Shown here: piece by piece, positions 20,580 through 29,964 of the stretch
Numbering within the stretch: position 1 is the stretch's first letter
Layout of the letters: the number at the start of each line of letters is the position of its first letter
Assembly: GCA_958295945.1 (NCBI GenBank)
Contig: OY282386.1
Span: 62,001-126,000 of the forward strand
DNA: 64,000 nt
DNA from: Candidatus Poribacteria bacterium
GTDB taxonomy: Bacteria > Poribacteria > WGA-4E > WGA-3G
Direction of reading: 5' to 3'
The notes under the pieces: generated by a model
Told to the model about the DNA's origin: nothing
What the model saw: only the letters and a program-made list of their open reading frames with translations
The model's database searches: none
Program-made: the position numbers and the translations under genes

Positions 20580-22187
20580 TTATTCACCTTCTGTGGGTGT
20601 TTCCTCTGTTTCCTCTGTTGCGGGTTCCTCTGCTGACATTTCCTCAGTCTGTGGTTGTTCTGGCGGGGTGTTACTCCAGTTTTCTTTGAATGCTTTGACA
20701 GCAGCGTGCATGGTCTCAAGCAATTCATCTCCTAACAAACCACTTTCTGCGATTTCTGCAAGAAGTTCGGCATGATTTCTATCAAGGTATTGCAGGAATT
20801 CAGACTCAAACCGGGCAACCTCAGATTCAGGAACTTCGTCTAAGTAACCGTTTGTACCGCAGAAGATAGATGCAACTTCGCGTTCAATAGGCATCGGTTC
20901 GAATTGCGGTTGTTTTAGTAATTCCACAAGACGAGTCCCGCGTGTTAAAAGAGATTGAGTTGACGCGTCAAGGTCTGATCCAAATTGTGCAAACGCAGCA
21001 ACTTCACGGAAACTCGCAAGATCCAGTTTCAGTGTGCCAGCAACCTCGTCTGCTTTCATTGCTTTAACCTGTGCATCACCACCGACACGAGATACAGATG
21101 TACCCACATCAATTGCAGGTCTCACACCTTGGTTAAACAGATCCGTTGTGAGATATATTTGTCCATCAGTAATAGAAATAACGTTTGTTGGAATATAGGT
21201 TGTCAAATCACCTTCAAAGATTTCAATAATCGGTAGTGCGGTTAGAGAACCACCACCCAACGCATCACTCAGTTTTGCTGCACGTTCTAACAGACGCGAG
21301 TGCAGATAGAACACATCACCAGGATATGCTTCACGACCAGGAGGTCTACGTGAAAGCAAAGACATCTGCCGATATGCCCACGCATGTTTCGTTAAGTCAT
21401 CGTAGATGATAAGCGCGTGTTTGCCGTTATGACAGAAGTATTCCGCCATTGATGTACCTGAGTAAGGTGCAAGATATTGTAGCGGTGACGGCGCACTTGC
21501 AGGGGCAGAAACGATAGTGGTGTATTCCAATGCATTATGCTCGCGAAGTGTATTCGCCACTTGGGCAAGGGTAGAACCTTTTTGACCGATAGCAACATAG
21601 ATACAATAGACATCTGTGTTCTTCTGACTCAAGATTGCATCTATCGCAATGGCTGTTTTCCCTGTTCGTCTGTCACCAATGATAAGTTCACGTTGTCCCC
21701 TGCCAATCGGTGTCAAACTATCAATAGCCTTCAAACCTGTGTAAAGCGGTTCACTAACGGGTTGACGTTGAACGATACCTAACCCCTTCTGTTCCACGGG
21801 GAGTCTGTGTTCTGTGTGAATATCTCCCAAACCGTCAATGGGTTGTCCAAGGGCATCAACGATCCGTCCGAGGAGTGCCTCACCAACGGGAACTTCAGGC
21901 AGTCTCTTTGTCCGTTTGACGGTATCCCCTTCATGAATAAGTTGGTCTTCACCGAACAACACACAACCAACGTTGTCTTCTTCAAGGTTAAATGCAATGC
22001 CGTAGACATCGTTCGGGAATTCAATCATTTCACTCGCCATTGCATTAGCAAGTCCATGCACCCGCGCGATACCATCGCCCACCTCCAGCACAGTACCAGA
22101 TTCGTAGACATCTACGTCCTGCTCAAACTGTACCAGCTGCTGTTTTAATATATTCGATATTTCGTCCGGTCGGACTTCTCTTGCCAT
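20580..22187 (-). CDS. atpA: ATP synthase F1 alpha subunit
   Basis: A 535-residue nucleotide-binding, non-catalytic subunit. Conserved segments are [27 protein letters not shown] (Walker A), [17 protein letters not shown] (Walker B), [19 protein letters not shown] and [14 protein letters not shown]. The C-terminus carries an acidic, Glu/Thr/Pro-rich extension of about 30 residues not usual for the family. AGAGGA precedes the ATG. It is separated from atpH by 418 bases that contain a MITE, and from atpG by two bases. Confidence 0.97.
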   Translation of the reverse strand: MAREVRPDEISNILKQQLVQFEQDVDVYESGTVLEVGDGIARVHGLANAMASEMIEFPNDVYGIAFNLEEDNVGCVLFGEDQLIHEGDTVKRTKRLPEVPVGEALLGRIVDALGQPIDGLGDIHTEHRLPVEQKGLGIVQRQPVSEPLYTGLKAIDSLTPIGRGQRELIIGDRRTGKTAIAIDAILSQKNTDVYCIYVAIGQKGSTLAQVANTLREHNALEYTTIVSAPASAPSPLQYLAPYSGTSMAEYFCHNGKHALIIYDDLTKHAWAYRQMSLLSRRPPGREAYPGDVFYLHSRLLERAAKLSDALGGGSLTALPIIEIFEGDLTTYIPTNVISITDGQIYLTTDLFNQGVRPAIDVGTSVSRVGGDAQVKAMKADEVAGTLKLDLASFREVAAFAQFGSDLDASTQSLLTRGTRLVELLKQPQFEPMPIEREVASIFCGTNGYLDEVPESEVARFESEFLQYLDRNHAELLAEIAESGLLGDELLETMHAAVKAFKENWSNTPPEQPQTEEMSAEEPATEETEETPTEGE

Positions 22188-22442
22188 ATTTTCAATCCTC
22201 TATGGAGTCGCATGTGTCTATTTTCATAAGTGAAACCTGCATGTTTCGTGAAAGTCATTCCTATTATAGCGAGTTGTGTTAAATAACTTTATGTTAAATA
22301 TAGATTCACATAAACAGGATGTTTAACTACATTTCTTTTCATTGAACGGTCTTTAGTCCCGTAGGGACGATTGTGTATATTATAAACCTAATATATGTGA
22401 GAACTTTGAAAACAAATACTTAACTGGCATAAGTCGTTTTTA

Positions 22443-22566
22443 TAGTGAATATTTGCTTAGGATTCGCGGTGTTCGTAATCGCGCAATTCATTGCGCCTCT
22501 TACATCCACGGGTAGGCGGGGTTTCCTAACCTCGCATGTTCACTTTGGAAAATTAATGATCTACTA
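22443..22566 (+). repeat. MITE inside the ATP synthase operon
   Basis: A 124-base element bounded by TA at 22441-22442 and 22567-22568, with inverted ends TAGTGAATATT and AATGATCTACTA. The core contains GTAATCGCGCAATTCATTGC and GGCGGGGTTTCCTAACCTCGC, pieces also found near 30080 and 29900. It occupies part of the 418-base gap between atpH and atpA; the rest of that gap (22188-22442) shows no gene, only another small inverted sequence near 22350 (GTCCCGTAGGGAC). Confidence 0.7.
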
Positions 22567-22605
22567 TAAATACCGTTAAGTACATAATTTCACCGTGCAG
22601 CCGAT

Positions 22606-23145
22606 TTACCCTTTCGCCAATTGCTCTTTCAAACGTTGAAGTTGTGTCGTGACGCTTGCATCAAAAACGGTGTCGCCTAACTGAACAATAAACCCACCTT
22701 TAAGCTGTTCGTTAGTTTCGGTTTCCAAACGAACCTGTTTTCCAGATAATGAACTTAGTTGCCGTATAAAATGTTGTTCTTGGTCTTCCGTTATCGGAAC
22801 TGCTGTTGTCACTTGTGCAACAACCCTACCCGCAGCCGCATCGGCAATATCAGAGAAGGCATCCATTATGGCGACAAGGTGACGTTCACGTTGTTTTAAT
22901 GCAAGAAGTTTAAAGAAATTAACCGTCAACGGAGACAAACTATCAGCAAACAGTTCCTGAAACGTATCACTCTTAAATTGCGGTGAGAGCAGAGGTGTAT
23001 CAATAAACTGCCTGAATTCCTCAGACTGTTCAATCAATTCTTGCAGCTGCTCTATATCGCCGGTTGTTGACGCTAAAACGTTCTGTTCTATAGCCGCTTC
23101 ATATAGAGCGCGAGCATAAGGTTTTGCTACACGAGTGTCTCTCAT
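22606..23145 (-). CDS. atpH: ATP synthase F1 delta subunit
   Basis: A 179-residue OSCP/delta protein that ties the top of F1 to the peripheral stalk. It opens with the usual VAKPYARALYEAAIEQ, has the mid-protein FIDTPLLSPQFK, and near the end carries KGGFIVQLGDTVFDASVTTQLQRLKEQL, the family signature with VxDxSV. Orientation and order (atpF before, atpA after) are standard. Only the downstream gap holding a MITE is unusual. Confidence 0.93.
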   Translation of the reverse strand: MRDTRVAKPYARALYEAAIEQNVLASTTGDIEQLQELIEQSEEFRQFIDTPLLSPQFKSDTFQELFADSLSPLTVNFFKLLALKQRERHLVAIMDAFSDIADAAAGRVVAQVTTAVPITEDQEQHFIRQLSSLSGKQVRLETETNEQLKGGFIVQLGDTVFDASVTTQLQRLKEQLAKG

Positions 23146-23201
23146 TGTTCGTTTTCACCTACAATACCTGTTTTGATGTAAAAAGTAACGGTCTAAGAAT
23201 G

Positions 23202-23783
23202 CTAATTCGTTGACAACCTACCAATGGAATCATCGATGATATTTTGATGTCTCTCTGGTGTGAGTTCGGCACTGATAATCTTTCCTGCTGCATCAATAGC
23301 CAGTTCAGCAACAACACCGCGCAATTCAGAGATAGCATCATCTTTTTCCCGTTGAATCTCGGCACGTGCTCGTGTTATTTCATCTGAAGCCTCTTGACGC
23401 GCTTGATCAACGATTTGCTGTCGTTCTGCAGTGCCCTGCTCAATTGCAGCTTGTATCTTGGCTTGCGACTCAGCTTCAATATCACCTAAACGTTGCCGCG
23501 TTTCAGCAGTGAGACGATCCAATTCTTCACGATCAGTTTTCAATTGTTCCAACTGAGTCGTGATCTCAGTTCGACGTTCTTCTAATAGTCCACCGACTTT
23601 GCCGAAGACAAACTTCCAAAGAACCGCAAGCACTACCAGAAATCCAACGGCTTGCACCAAAATTGTCTTTGATTTGATCCCCAAGTCATATAATAGTCCA
23701 CCGCCTGAAGGGACTTCTGCTGCAAAAACACTACTTATGCAGATACCCATTAGAATGAGACAACTTGCGTATATTCTTTTCAT
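23202..23783 (-). CDS. atpF: ATP synthase F0 b subunit
   Basis: A 193-residue peripheral-stalk subunit. A cleavable-looking signal peptide (YASCLILMGICISSVFAAE) comes before the true membrane helix (ILVQAVGFLVVLAVLWKFVF), followed by a long Glu/Gln/Arg-rich helix that will dimerise. A signal peptide on b is not universal and here is matched by one on subunit a. It ends with an LxIDAAGKIISAEL-type segment. Position between atpE and atpH is standard. Confidence 0.92.
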   Translation of the reverse strand: MKRIYASCLILMGICISSVFAAEVPSGGGLLYDLGIKSKTILVQAVGFLVVLAVLWKFVFGKVGGLLEERRTEITTQLEQLKTDREELDRLTAETRQRLGDIEAESQAKIQAAIEQGTAERQQIVDQARQEASDEITRARAEIQREKDDAISELRGVVAELAIDAAGKIISAELTPERHQNIIDDSIGRLSTN

Positions 23784-23925
23784 AAACAGTCTCTACTTTG
23801 CAAACTTACTACGCTCAATCAGATAATAGTTTTTATTGATTATTAGCGCGCAATTTACTTATACACCCCAACGTGTTGGGACAGTTACGGATTTGATGCC
23901 CCAACCTGTTAGAGATGATGTGTTA

Positions 23926-24261
23926 TTATTGATCACCTATATCAACACTTGCATTGTCAGTCGCGGGTGCTGGACGGGCAGCTTCTATTGCTTCTTGTAC
24001 ATCAATTGTGTCTGGATTTACGTCAACACCGGGAAGTTTTGGGAGTAAAAGAAAGAACATAAGCAACGCATAGATAACAAGTGATTCAATCAGTGCCAAA
24101 CCGATAATCATCGCAGTTTGAATCTGCCCTGCGGATTCCGGTTGACGTGCAATACCTTCAAGGGCTGTACTTGTTGCGGCACCTTGCGCCCTTGAGGCAA
24201 AAATTACTGCGATTGGCAAACCTAAAGTTACACCAAATGCTAATACTGCTAAGTAAATCAT
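23926..24261 (-). CDS. atpE: ATP synthase F0 c subunit (ring), possible Na+ type
   Basis: A 111-residue ring subunit. The start at 24261 (MIYLAVLAFG) is chosen because AGGAGG lies seven bases upstream; a frame extension to 24306 is not needed. Helix 1 is followed by the loop EGIARQPE; helix 2 carries the ion-binding Glu in GLALIESLVIYAL. Gln sits 16 residues before the end of the RQPE motif, aligning with Gln32 of Ilyobacter tartaricus, and the Glu is followed by Ser (ES), as in sodium-binding rings; the PxxxQ part of the motif is absent. An extra hydrophilic tail of about 30 residues (PDTIDVQEAIEAARPAPATD) extends past helix 2. Confidence 0.93.
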   Translation of the reverse strand: MIYLAVLAFGVTLGLPIAVIFASRAQGAATSTALEGIARQPESAGQIQTAMIIGLALIESLVIYALLMFFLLLPKLPGVDVNPDTIDVQEAIEAARPAPATDNASVDIGDQ

Positions 24262-24315
24262 GAAATGTCCTCCTTGGACAGAAATAGGCAAGCAAACTCT
24301 TGCCACATAGATATT

Positions 24316-25200
24316 TTAATGATGCGCTTCATGCGCTTCGTCATGGTGCTCTAAAAACAGCACGATATATATTGTTGTTAAAAGCGTGAAAACAAACGCT
24401 TGTAAAAGACCTCCGAACATTGCAAAAAACACCATCGGCACCTGAACAGGTATCGGGAGAATGAAACCACCAACGGAGATAGCACCAAGCGCTGTAAGTT
24501 GAATAACAACTGATTTTTCACCAAAAATATTGCCAAATAGACGGATAGCAAGGGATCCTGCACGGGATAACTGGGCAACTACCTCAATTGGGAACATCAA
24601 AAAACCTAACCACGTAGGATTACCAATCAGATGTTTGAGATATCCTCCAACTCCATTTTCTTTGATAGCAATAATTTGAACACCGATTACTGCCGTAATA
24701 CCAAGGGCGAGGGTTGTATTTAAATCTGCGGTTGGGGCTTGAAAACCTGGAATGAGTCCGATATAGTTGAGTGAGAGAATGAAAATGAAAAATGAACCAA
24801 CGAAAGGAAGATATTTTTTACCATCTTCACCCAAGATGCCACCAAAGAAATCTATAATGCCACCAACAAACATTTCTAATAACGTCTGTCCGTTTCCTTC
24901 GGGAATCCGCTTCAATTTCCGGGTGACTAAAAAGAAAAATATGGATAGAAAAATAACTACAAAAAATGTGTTTGGAATTAAGTCCGGTTGATGCCATTTT
25001 CCCGGTTCAGGAAAAATTTCATTCGGTAATAACTGTGATATAGGAGAAAACCAAGAACGGTAACCGTAGTGGTGGATGGGGGCTTTTCCATGGTCATCAG
25101 CGTCGGATCCATCTGGTGACGCATCCTCTGCTGCGAATGTCCCAGTCATTGCCAAAAGACTCACAGCAATGACCAAGCAAATAAACGATATTTTTTTCAT
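24316..25200 (-). CDS. atpB: ATP synthase F0 a subunit
   Basis: A 294-residue integral membrane stator. It starts with a signal-peptide-like segment (FICLVIAVSLLAMTGTFAAE) and an acidic/His-rich stretch, then five or so membrane helices. SLAIRLFGNIFGE carries the essential Arg facing the c-ring, and FVFTLLTTIYIVL forms the last helix; the C-terminus is His-rich (HHDEAHEAHH). It forms the ion half-channels. It lies directly before atpE. Confidence 0.95.
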   Translation of the reverse strand: MKKISFICLVIAVSLLAMTGTFAAEDASPDGSDADDHGKAPIHHYGYRSWFSPISQLLPNEIFPEPGKWHQPDLIPNTFFVVIFLSIFFFLVTRKLKRIPEGNGQTLLEMFVGGIIDFFGGILGEDGKKYLPFVGSFFIFILSLNYIGLIPGFQAPTADLNTTLALGITAVIGVQIIAIKENGVGGYLKHLIGNPTWLGFLMFPIEVVAQLSRAGSLAIRLFGNIFGEKSVVIQLTALGAISVGGFILPIPVQVPMVFFAMFGGLLQAFVFTLLTTIYIVLFLEHHDEAHEAHH

Positions 25201-25254
25201 CTTTTATTGTCGACTTAGTTTAGATGTGGAATATATTCTTCATTCCTGTATATG

Positions 25255-25662
25255 TTATGGTTGATCAGGATCTTTTTTTCTAAGAATTGTTATCATTAAT
25301 CCGACTGCTTTAATAATTATTGCACCTTGCACTAAAATAATACCACCTGCAAATGCGTATATATTCATCCATTCCGTATTAAACAAAAAATAGAGAATCA
25401 CACCGAGAACAGTATATTTGCCAAGTGCTATGAAGCCAAGCAGATATTTTCTTTTCTGCGATTTTCCAGGACGCAGCAACCTACGTATCACAAATTCAAT
25501 TGACCAGAACAGACTAATACCAATTACGCTACCAATAAGAAAACTCGGGAGTGCAGCAAGTTTGAAACCTAACAATATGCCGCCAATAACCACGGTGAGA
25601 CAAATTGTCAAAATATAAACTTGTCGAATAAAACGGTCACCAAATTCAAGTGTGGGACCCAT
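25255..25662 (-). CDS. AtpI-like small membrane protein
   Basis: A 135-residue protein with four predicted membrane helices (TICLTVVIGGILLGF, FLIGSVIGISLFWSI, TVLGVILYFLF, GGIILVQGAIIIKAVGL). Position just before atpB and general form match ATP synthase subunit I (AtpI), which helps assemble the c-ring or import Mg2+. It starts MGPTLEFGDR, closely matching the N-terminus of the next gene upstream (MGIVLDFGDR), so the two are paralogous over this domain. Primary sequence support for AtpI is only general. Confidence 0.65.
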   Translation of the reverse strand: MGPTLEFGDRFIRQVYILTICLTVVIGGILLGFKLAALPSFLIGSVIGISLFWSIEFVIRRLLRPGKSQKRKYLLGFIALGKYTVLGVILYFLFNTEWMNIYAFAGGIILVQGAIIIKAVGLMITILRKKDPDQP

Positions 25663-25682
25663 TTAAGTATGTGACTCCTTTG

Positions 25683-26351
25683 TCAAGATAACTGTGTCCC
25701 GTTTTCTAAACTCAACGGGTTATTACCCTCTTTATTCTCTTGTAGACGTTGTTCAGCAAAACTACGTTTTTTATTCAATCGTGCCCCTTCAATGATGGCA
25801 ACAACGATTCCAAGAGCTAAGCCTATACTTCCACCGATTTCCGCACTGCCATAATTCTCTCCAATCCATCTACCCACGAAATAACCGATACAAAAAGCGT
25901 ATATAACCTTAAACCCGTGTGCTGCAATGTCATACATATCTGGGGGCGATGTTCTTTTTGGAGCACTAGATTTGCTACTTTGCCACTCGGTAAATAATTG
26001 ACTGATGTAAATCAAAACGATATATGTGAGTCCAAGAAAGAAATCCATTGAATTGAACAGGAACTTGATTAGGAAATAAAATAGGCAACCGAGGACTATA
26101 TGTCTAACGAGAGAGAAAATGGTCAGAAAGTGCGTTTTCGACTTCGTTCTATCGGGAAAAGAAACCTTCCGAACTGCGAATTCAATAGACCAGAATAGAA
26201 AGAACCCAATTGTAATTTCACAGAGAAATATCGGGAGTGTAGAAGATCTACCTGACAACACTGCTTCAACTATAACAATTATTGTGAGCCCCAATATAAA
26301 GCGATAAGTGTTCTGAATAGACCGATCTCCAAAATCCAAAACGATGCCCAT
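25683..26351 (-). CDS. AtpI-like/AtpZ-like fusion membrane protein
   Basis: A 222-residue protein. The ATG at 26351 is chosen because AAGGGAG precedes it and the product then begins like its neighbour (MGIVLDFGDR). Residues 1-125 repeat the four-helix AtpI-like domain (LFWSIEFAVRK matches LFWSIEFVIRR of the neighbour). Residues about 140-200 (IGYFVGRWIGENYGSAEIGG, then LALGIVVAIIEGARL) repeat the AtpZ-like domain of the gene at 26428-26721. It is thus a natural fusion of two small ATP-synthase accessory proteins, in the same operon as a separate copy of each. AtpZ and AtpI are reported elsewhere to form a complex, which fits. Confidence 0.6.
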   Translation of the reverse strand: MGIVLDFGDRSIQNTYRFILGLTIIVIVEAVLSGRSSTLPIFLCEITIGFFLFWSIEFAVRKVSFPDRTKSKTHFLTIFSLVRHIVLGCLFYFLIKFLFNSMDFFLGLTYIVLIYISQLFTEWQSSKSSAPKRTSPPDMYDIAAHGFKVIYAFCIGYFVGRWIGENYGSAEIGGSIGLALGIVVAIIEGARLNKKRSFAEQRLQENKEGNNPLSLENGTQLS

Positions 26352-26427
26352 TATGAACGACTCCCTTACTACCACAATAACGATAATATACGAATTTCAA
26401 TTCTCCTGTTACCGGTTGTTTTAGACG

Positions 26428-26721
26428 CTATTCTCCTTTATTTTCTTGTTCTTGTTGCGCAGCATCACGTTTCTGTTTTTCATGACGTTCCATCTGGCGG
26501 TTCCAACGTGCTACTGAACGGAACATCTCCAAGAAACCAGCTGCAACCCCAATGGCAAATCCTATGATTGAACCGATATAAGCGTTGCCTAATTTACCAC
26601 CTATCCACTTGCCACCAAAATAACCGATGACAATCGCAAGGGCAAGCGTAATACCGATTGAGGCAAGGTCAAACATCCCTACATTTTCATGTTTGAATTG
26701 GTCTAACCGTCGTTTAAACAT
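26428..26721 (-). CDS. AtpZ-like two-helix membrane protein
   Basis: A 97-residue product when started at the ATG at 26721, which has GGGAG eight bases upstream; a frame extension to 26781 lacks a ribosome site. Two membrane helices (IGITLALAIVIGYFGGKWIG and SIIGFAIGVAAGFLEMFRSV) are separated by a short Gly/Asn loop, followed by a charged tail. This is the AtpZ/F0F1-ATPase-subunit layout, encoded at the head of atp operons. It is the first gene of the ATP synthase cluster, so the promoter probably lies in 26722-26850. Confidence 0.75.
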   Translation of the reverse strand: MFKRRLDQFKHENVGMFDLASIGITLALAIVIGYFGGKWIGGKLGNAYIGSIIGFAIGVAAGFLEMFRSVARWNRQMERHEKQKRDAAQQEQENKGE

Positions 26722-26847
26722 GACGGGTACTCCCAGAATGAAAGTGATGTTAGAACTGATTTCCTCCTTAAGCAACGACATAAATTATACTACAAGATAA
26801 GGGTTAATGCAAAAATTTTGACACAATTTCTCTGTTCTCACTTCATT

Positions 26848-28275
26848 CTACTTGATCAAAACTGCCCAATGAGATTCTGTGGGTGATGATAACGTTATGT
26901 TATCACTGTATGGAATTTCCTGTTCTTTTTCCCATTCGGCTTTTCCGATATTTAGCCATCTGATTGAAATTGTATCAGCATCTGTCTTTTCAACAGCACC
27001 AAGGTGCAACGCAACCGAACCACCTTTTGGAAAATAAACAGCATATTCTATTCCAGGATTTGCCAAAACATAAGCTTCGTTTTCTTCTCTGTTGGAAAGC
27101 AGATCGTTGTGTGGTTCACATGAAAACACATCCATCTCATCTGTGATCATTCGCATACTCTTGATATTCGCTTGCGACAGTTTGCTTAATCCTAATCCAT
27201 TAGGTGGACGGTGGGACCGCGCTGATGCAAATCCACCAAAAATATTTCGCCAGAATCGCGCCAACCCATCTTGTGTCTTACCATATTTCCCAGTGTCAGC
27301 ACCGTAAATCTTTACATTATTGATGGGACGTATCGGTGAAAGTTCTGACCGATATTTCTGTGCATTATCCCAATGTGTCTGACCTTTCTGCGTATTATTC
27401 TGTGATATATCACAAAACGAATATATTTCCGGATGATCCTTTGTATTTCGATGTTGACTATGATGAATGTCCCACGGATTCCACATCTCAGTCGTTTCAA
27501 CACCACGTCCAACCTCTGCTGCTCGACTCTTGATGTAAGTTGACCAGTATTGACCCCATGCAGGCGTAACTGCAGTCTCATTGTCCATACAGTAGAGTAT
27601 GTGTCCATAAGGTAGTGTCTCTGAAAGAAGTTTATCCACATATTTTTGTTGATATTTTAGGACAATTTCCTGATTGTTCTTTTTCGGCACAGACCTGAAG
27701 AAGTTATTTTTCGCTGCACTGGGGTGGCTGTCAACAACAGTGGGTAACTCTGTCTCCTCTGCGGTGTAATTGCTATTATTTTTCGGATTAAATGGATTGA
27801 CATCCCAATAATCTCTATAATAGTTGAAAGTTGCCCACACTTCAATCTGGACAATAATATCCAACTCATGAGTCCATTTGATGAAGTTACCAAAACGTGT
27901 CCAAAATTCATCACTCCACTGATTTAAGTCATACAGATCACCGACTTTTTTAAAGGGGGGTACATCGACTGCCTCTGTCCATCCCATCGTAGACCTAACA
28001 TAATTTCCACCGACAGATTTCAATAATTCAAGATGCTCTTTGAGATTCGGTATCTGAAACAGATTGTCATCAACAGAACCACCAAGTAGCAACACAGGTT
28101 CGCCTTTATATTGCCAATAACGTGGATTTTCACTATAAATCTGGATCCTGTTTTTCTCCATCTCTATATCCTCATTGACTTCGATTTCTGAATCCGCTGT
28201 TGTGCAAACAGACATGAACACCAGTTGACACAATACAAATATGCTAACTAAGAGTGGTCGGCACAGACATTTCAT
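26848..28275 (-). CDS. Secreted glycoside-hydrolase-like protein (DUF4038 type), copy 2
   Basis: A protein of about 475 residues. The ATG at 28275 is preferred (GAGAG upstream, normal signal peptide KCLCRPLLVSIFVLCQLVFM); an in-frame ATG at 28302 abuts the preceding gene. After the signal comes a TIM-barrel-like domain starting ENPRYWQYKGEPVLLLGGS, with VQIEVWATFNYY and YCMDNETAV offering candidate acidic residues, then a C-terminal beta domain. The form matches DUF4038/GH140-like hydrolases. It is a tandem duplicate of the gene directly upstream, sharing motifs throughout. Substrate is unknown, probably a polysaccharide side chain. Confidence 0.65.
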   Translation of the reverse strand: MKCLCRPLLVSIFVLCQLVFMSVCTTADSEIEVNEDIEMEKNRIQIYSENPRYWQYKGEPVLLLGGSVDDNLFQIPNLKEHLELLKSVGGNYVRSTMGWTEAVDVPPFKKVGDLYDLNQWSDEFWTRFGNFIKWTHELDIIVQIEVWATFNYYRDYWDVNPFNPKNNSNYTAEETELPTVVDSHPSAAKNNFFRSVPKKNNQEIVLKYQQKYVDKLLSETLPYGHILYCMDNETAVTPAWGQYWSTYIKSRAAEVGRGVETTEMWNPWDIHHSQHRNTKDHPEIYSFCDISQNNTQKGQTHWDNAQKYRSELSPIRPINNVKIYGADTGKYGKTQDGLARFWRNIFGGFASARSHRPPNGLGLSKLSQANIKSMRMITDEMDVFSCEPHNDLLSNREENEAYVLANPGIEYAVYFPKGGSVALHLGAVEKTDADTISIRWLNIGKAEWEKEQEIPYSDNITLSSPTESHWAVLIK

Positions 28276-28302
28276 TAGATTGTCTCTCACATTTGAATAC
28301 AT

Positions 28303-29739
28303 CTATTTCACTTGAACCAAAACTACCCAATGCACTTCGGTCGGTGCACTTAACGTGATACTATCACTATATGGAATTTCCGATTCTATTCTCCATTCAC
28401 CTTTATTGATGTTTAACCATCTGATTTTCACATTTTTAGCATCTTCCTGTCTACCAACACGCAGGTTAAGTTCAACCGAACCACCTTTTGGAAAATAAAC
28501 AGCATATTCCTTACCAGGATTGGCAATCGTATACGCTTCGTTATCTTCTCGATTAGATAGCAGTTCATTGTTAGGTTCGCATGTAAAGATGTCCATTTCG
28601 TCAGTAATCATCCGCATACTCTTGAGATGTGGTTGTGCAACTTTGCTCAAACCGACTCCACTGTCAGGACGGTGAAAACGTGCTGATGCGAATCCACCAA
28701 AGATGTTTCGCCAGAACCTTTCAAGTCCATCTCTTGTACTTCCGAATCGTCCTCCATCAGCACCGTAAATCTTAATATTGTTGATAGGACGAATCGGAGA
28801 TAGTTCTGCGCGTATTTTCTGTGCATTATCCCAATGCTTTTGACGTTTTTGGTGGTTATTCTGCGATATATCACAGAAGGAATAGGTTTCTGGATGGTCA
28901 AAAGTCGCTTTATGTTTCTCGTCAGATAAGTCCCACGGATCCCACATCTCAGTGGTTTCAGCAACGCGACCCGCTTCAGTTGCTCTCTTCTTGATATAGG
29001 TTGACCAGTATTCACCCCAGAAAGCTGTAACAGCCGTCTCGTTGTCCATGCAGTAGAGGATATGTCCATAAGGAAGCGTCTCCTCAAGAAGTTTGTCCAC
29101 AAACTTTTCCTGATATTTCAACACAACTTCTTGATTCCGTTCTTTAGGAACAGACCAGAAAAAGTTGTTCTTCGCTGCAACAGGATGGTCTTTGACAACA
29201 GTGGGTAATCCCGATTCTTCCACGGTGTAATTGCTGTTATTGATAGGGTTGAAAGGATTCACAGCCCACGGTTCGCGGTAATAGTTGAAAGTTGCCCACA
29301 CCTCAATCTGCACAATAATATCCATCTCGTGTGTCCACGTAATAAAGTCACGAAAACGCTTCCAGAATTCATCGTTCCACTGATTTAAGTCATATTTGTC
29401 GCCGACCATCTTGTGTGGCGGCACATCACCTTCATCAACCCAACTCATCGTTGATCGCACATAATTGCCGCCGACAGACTTCAATAACTCCAGATGTTCT
29501 CTCAGATTCGGTATCTGGAATAGATTATCTTCAACTGAACCACCAATTAGCAGGATAGGTTCACCCTTATGCTGCCAATAACGCGGATTATCTTTGTAAA
29601 TCTGTATCCTGTCTTTTTCCATTTCTACATCCTTCTTGGCTTGGGTATCCCATGCTACTATAGAGCAAACGGATACGAATATTAACAGAACCAACACAAG
29701 TTTGCAGATAGGAATGTGTTGGCTGTATCGGATTTTCAT
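28303..29739 (-). CDS. Secreted glycoside-hydrolase-like protein (DUF4038 type), copy 1
   Basis: A 478-residue exported protein (signal near residues 10-33, LVLVLLIFVSVCSIV). The barrel domain begins DNPRYWQHKGEPILLIGGS and contains GGNYVRSTMSW, IVQIEVWATFNYY, YCMDNETAVTAFWGEYW and RFWRNIFGGFASAR; ITDEMDIFTCEP follows. A C-terminal beta domain (ANPGKEYAVYFPKGGSVELN) resembles the putative collagen-binding domain often attached to DUF4038. The downstream copy starts within a few bases of this stop, so both are probably translated from one message. They are likely divergent-substrate paralogues. Confidence 0.65.
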   Translation of the reverse strand: MKIRYSQHIPICKLVLVLLIFVSVCSIVAWDTQAKKDVEMEKDRIQIYKDNPRYWQHKGEPILLIGGSVEDNLFQIPNLREHLELLKSVGGNYVRSTMSWVDEGDVPPHKMVGDKYDLNQWNDEFWKRFRDFITWTHEMDIIVQIEVWATFNYYREPWAVNPFNPINNSNYTVEESGLPTVVKDHPVAAKNNFFWSVPKERNQEVVLKYQEKFVDKLLEETLPYGHILYCMDNETAVTAFWGEYWSTYIKKRATEAGRVAETTEMWDPWDLSDEKHKATFDHPETYSFCDISQNNHQKRQKHWDNAQKIRAELSPIRPINNIKIYGADGGRFGSTRDGLERFWRNIFGGFASARFHRPDSGVGLSKVAQPHLKSMRMITDEMDIFTCEPNNELLSNREDNEAYTIANPGKEYAVYFPKGGSVELNLRVGRQEDAKNVKIRWLNINKGEWRIESEIPYSDSITLSAPTEVHWVVLVQVK

Positions 29740-29865
29740 GGTTTTGACCCCTGAACAGAAAGGTTATTATACGAGAAATACATCCAGCAGCATATAGTAT
29801 AACATGCAATTCAGAGCAGATTACCAACCCCTTTAATTGCGACACACGGATATCCGTGCAAATTA

Positions 29866-29964
29866 TAGTGAATTATAAATATAAGTTGACACTTTCGACC
29901 CACGGTAGGCGAGGTTTCCTAACCTCGCCGATGCAGAGTGTTCAAGTCCTTTCAAAATCTACTA
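29866..29964 (+). repeat. Short MITE with TA target duplication
   Basis: A 99-base element between TA at 29864-29865 and 29965-29966. Ends are TAGTGAATTAT and AAAATCTACTA. The core GTAGGCGAGGTTTCCTAACC and tail GATGCAGAGTGTTCAAGTCC recur at 42296-42355 in a copy that has lost its left end. The surrounding 650-base gap holds only repeats. Confidence 0.7.

Noticed and set aside
29846-29862. CACGGATATCCGTG palindrome as a possible operator
   Set aside because: A single 14-base palindrome in repeat-rich DNA with no partner gene; not enough to call a site.
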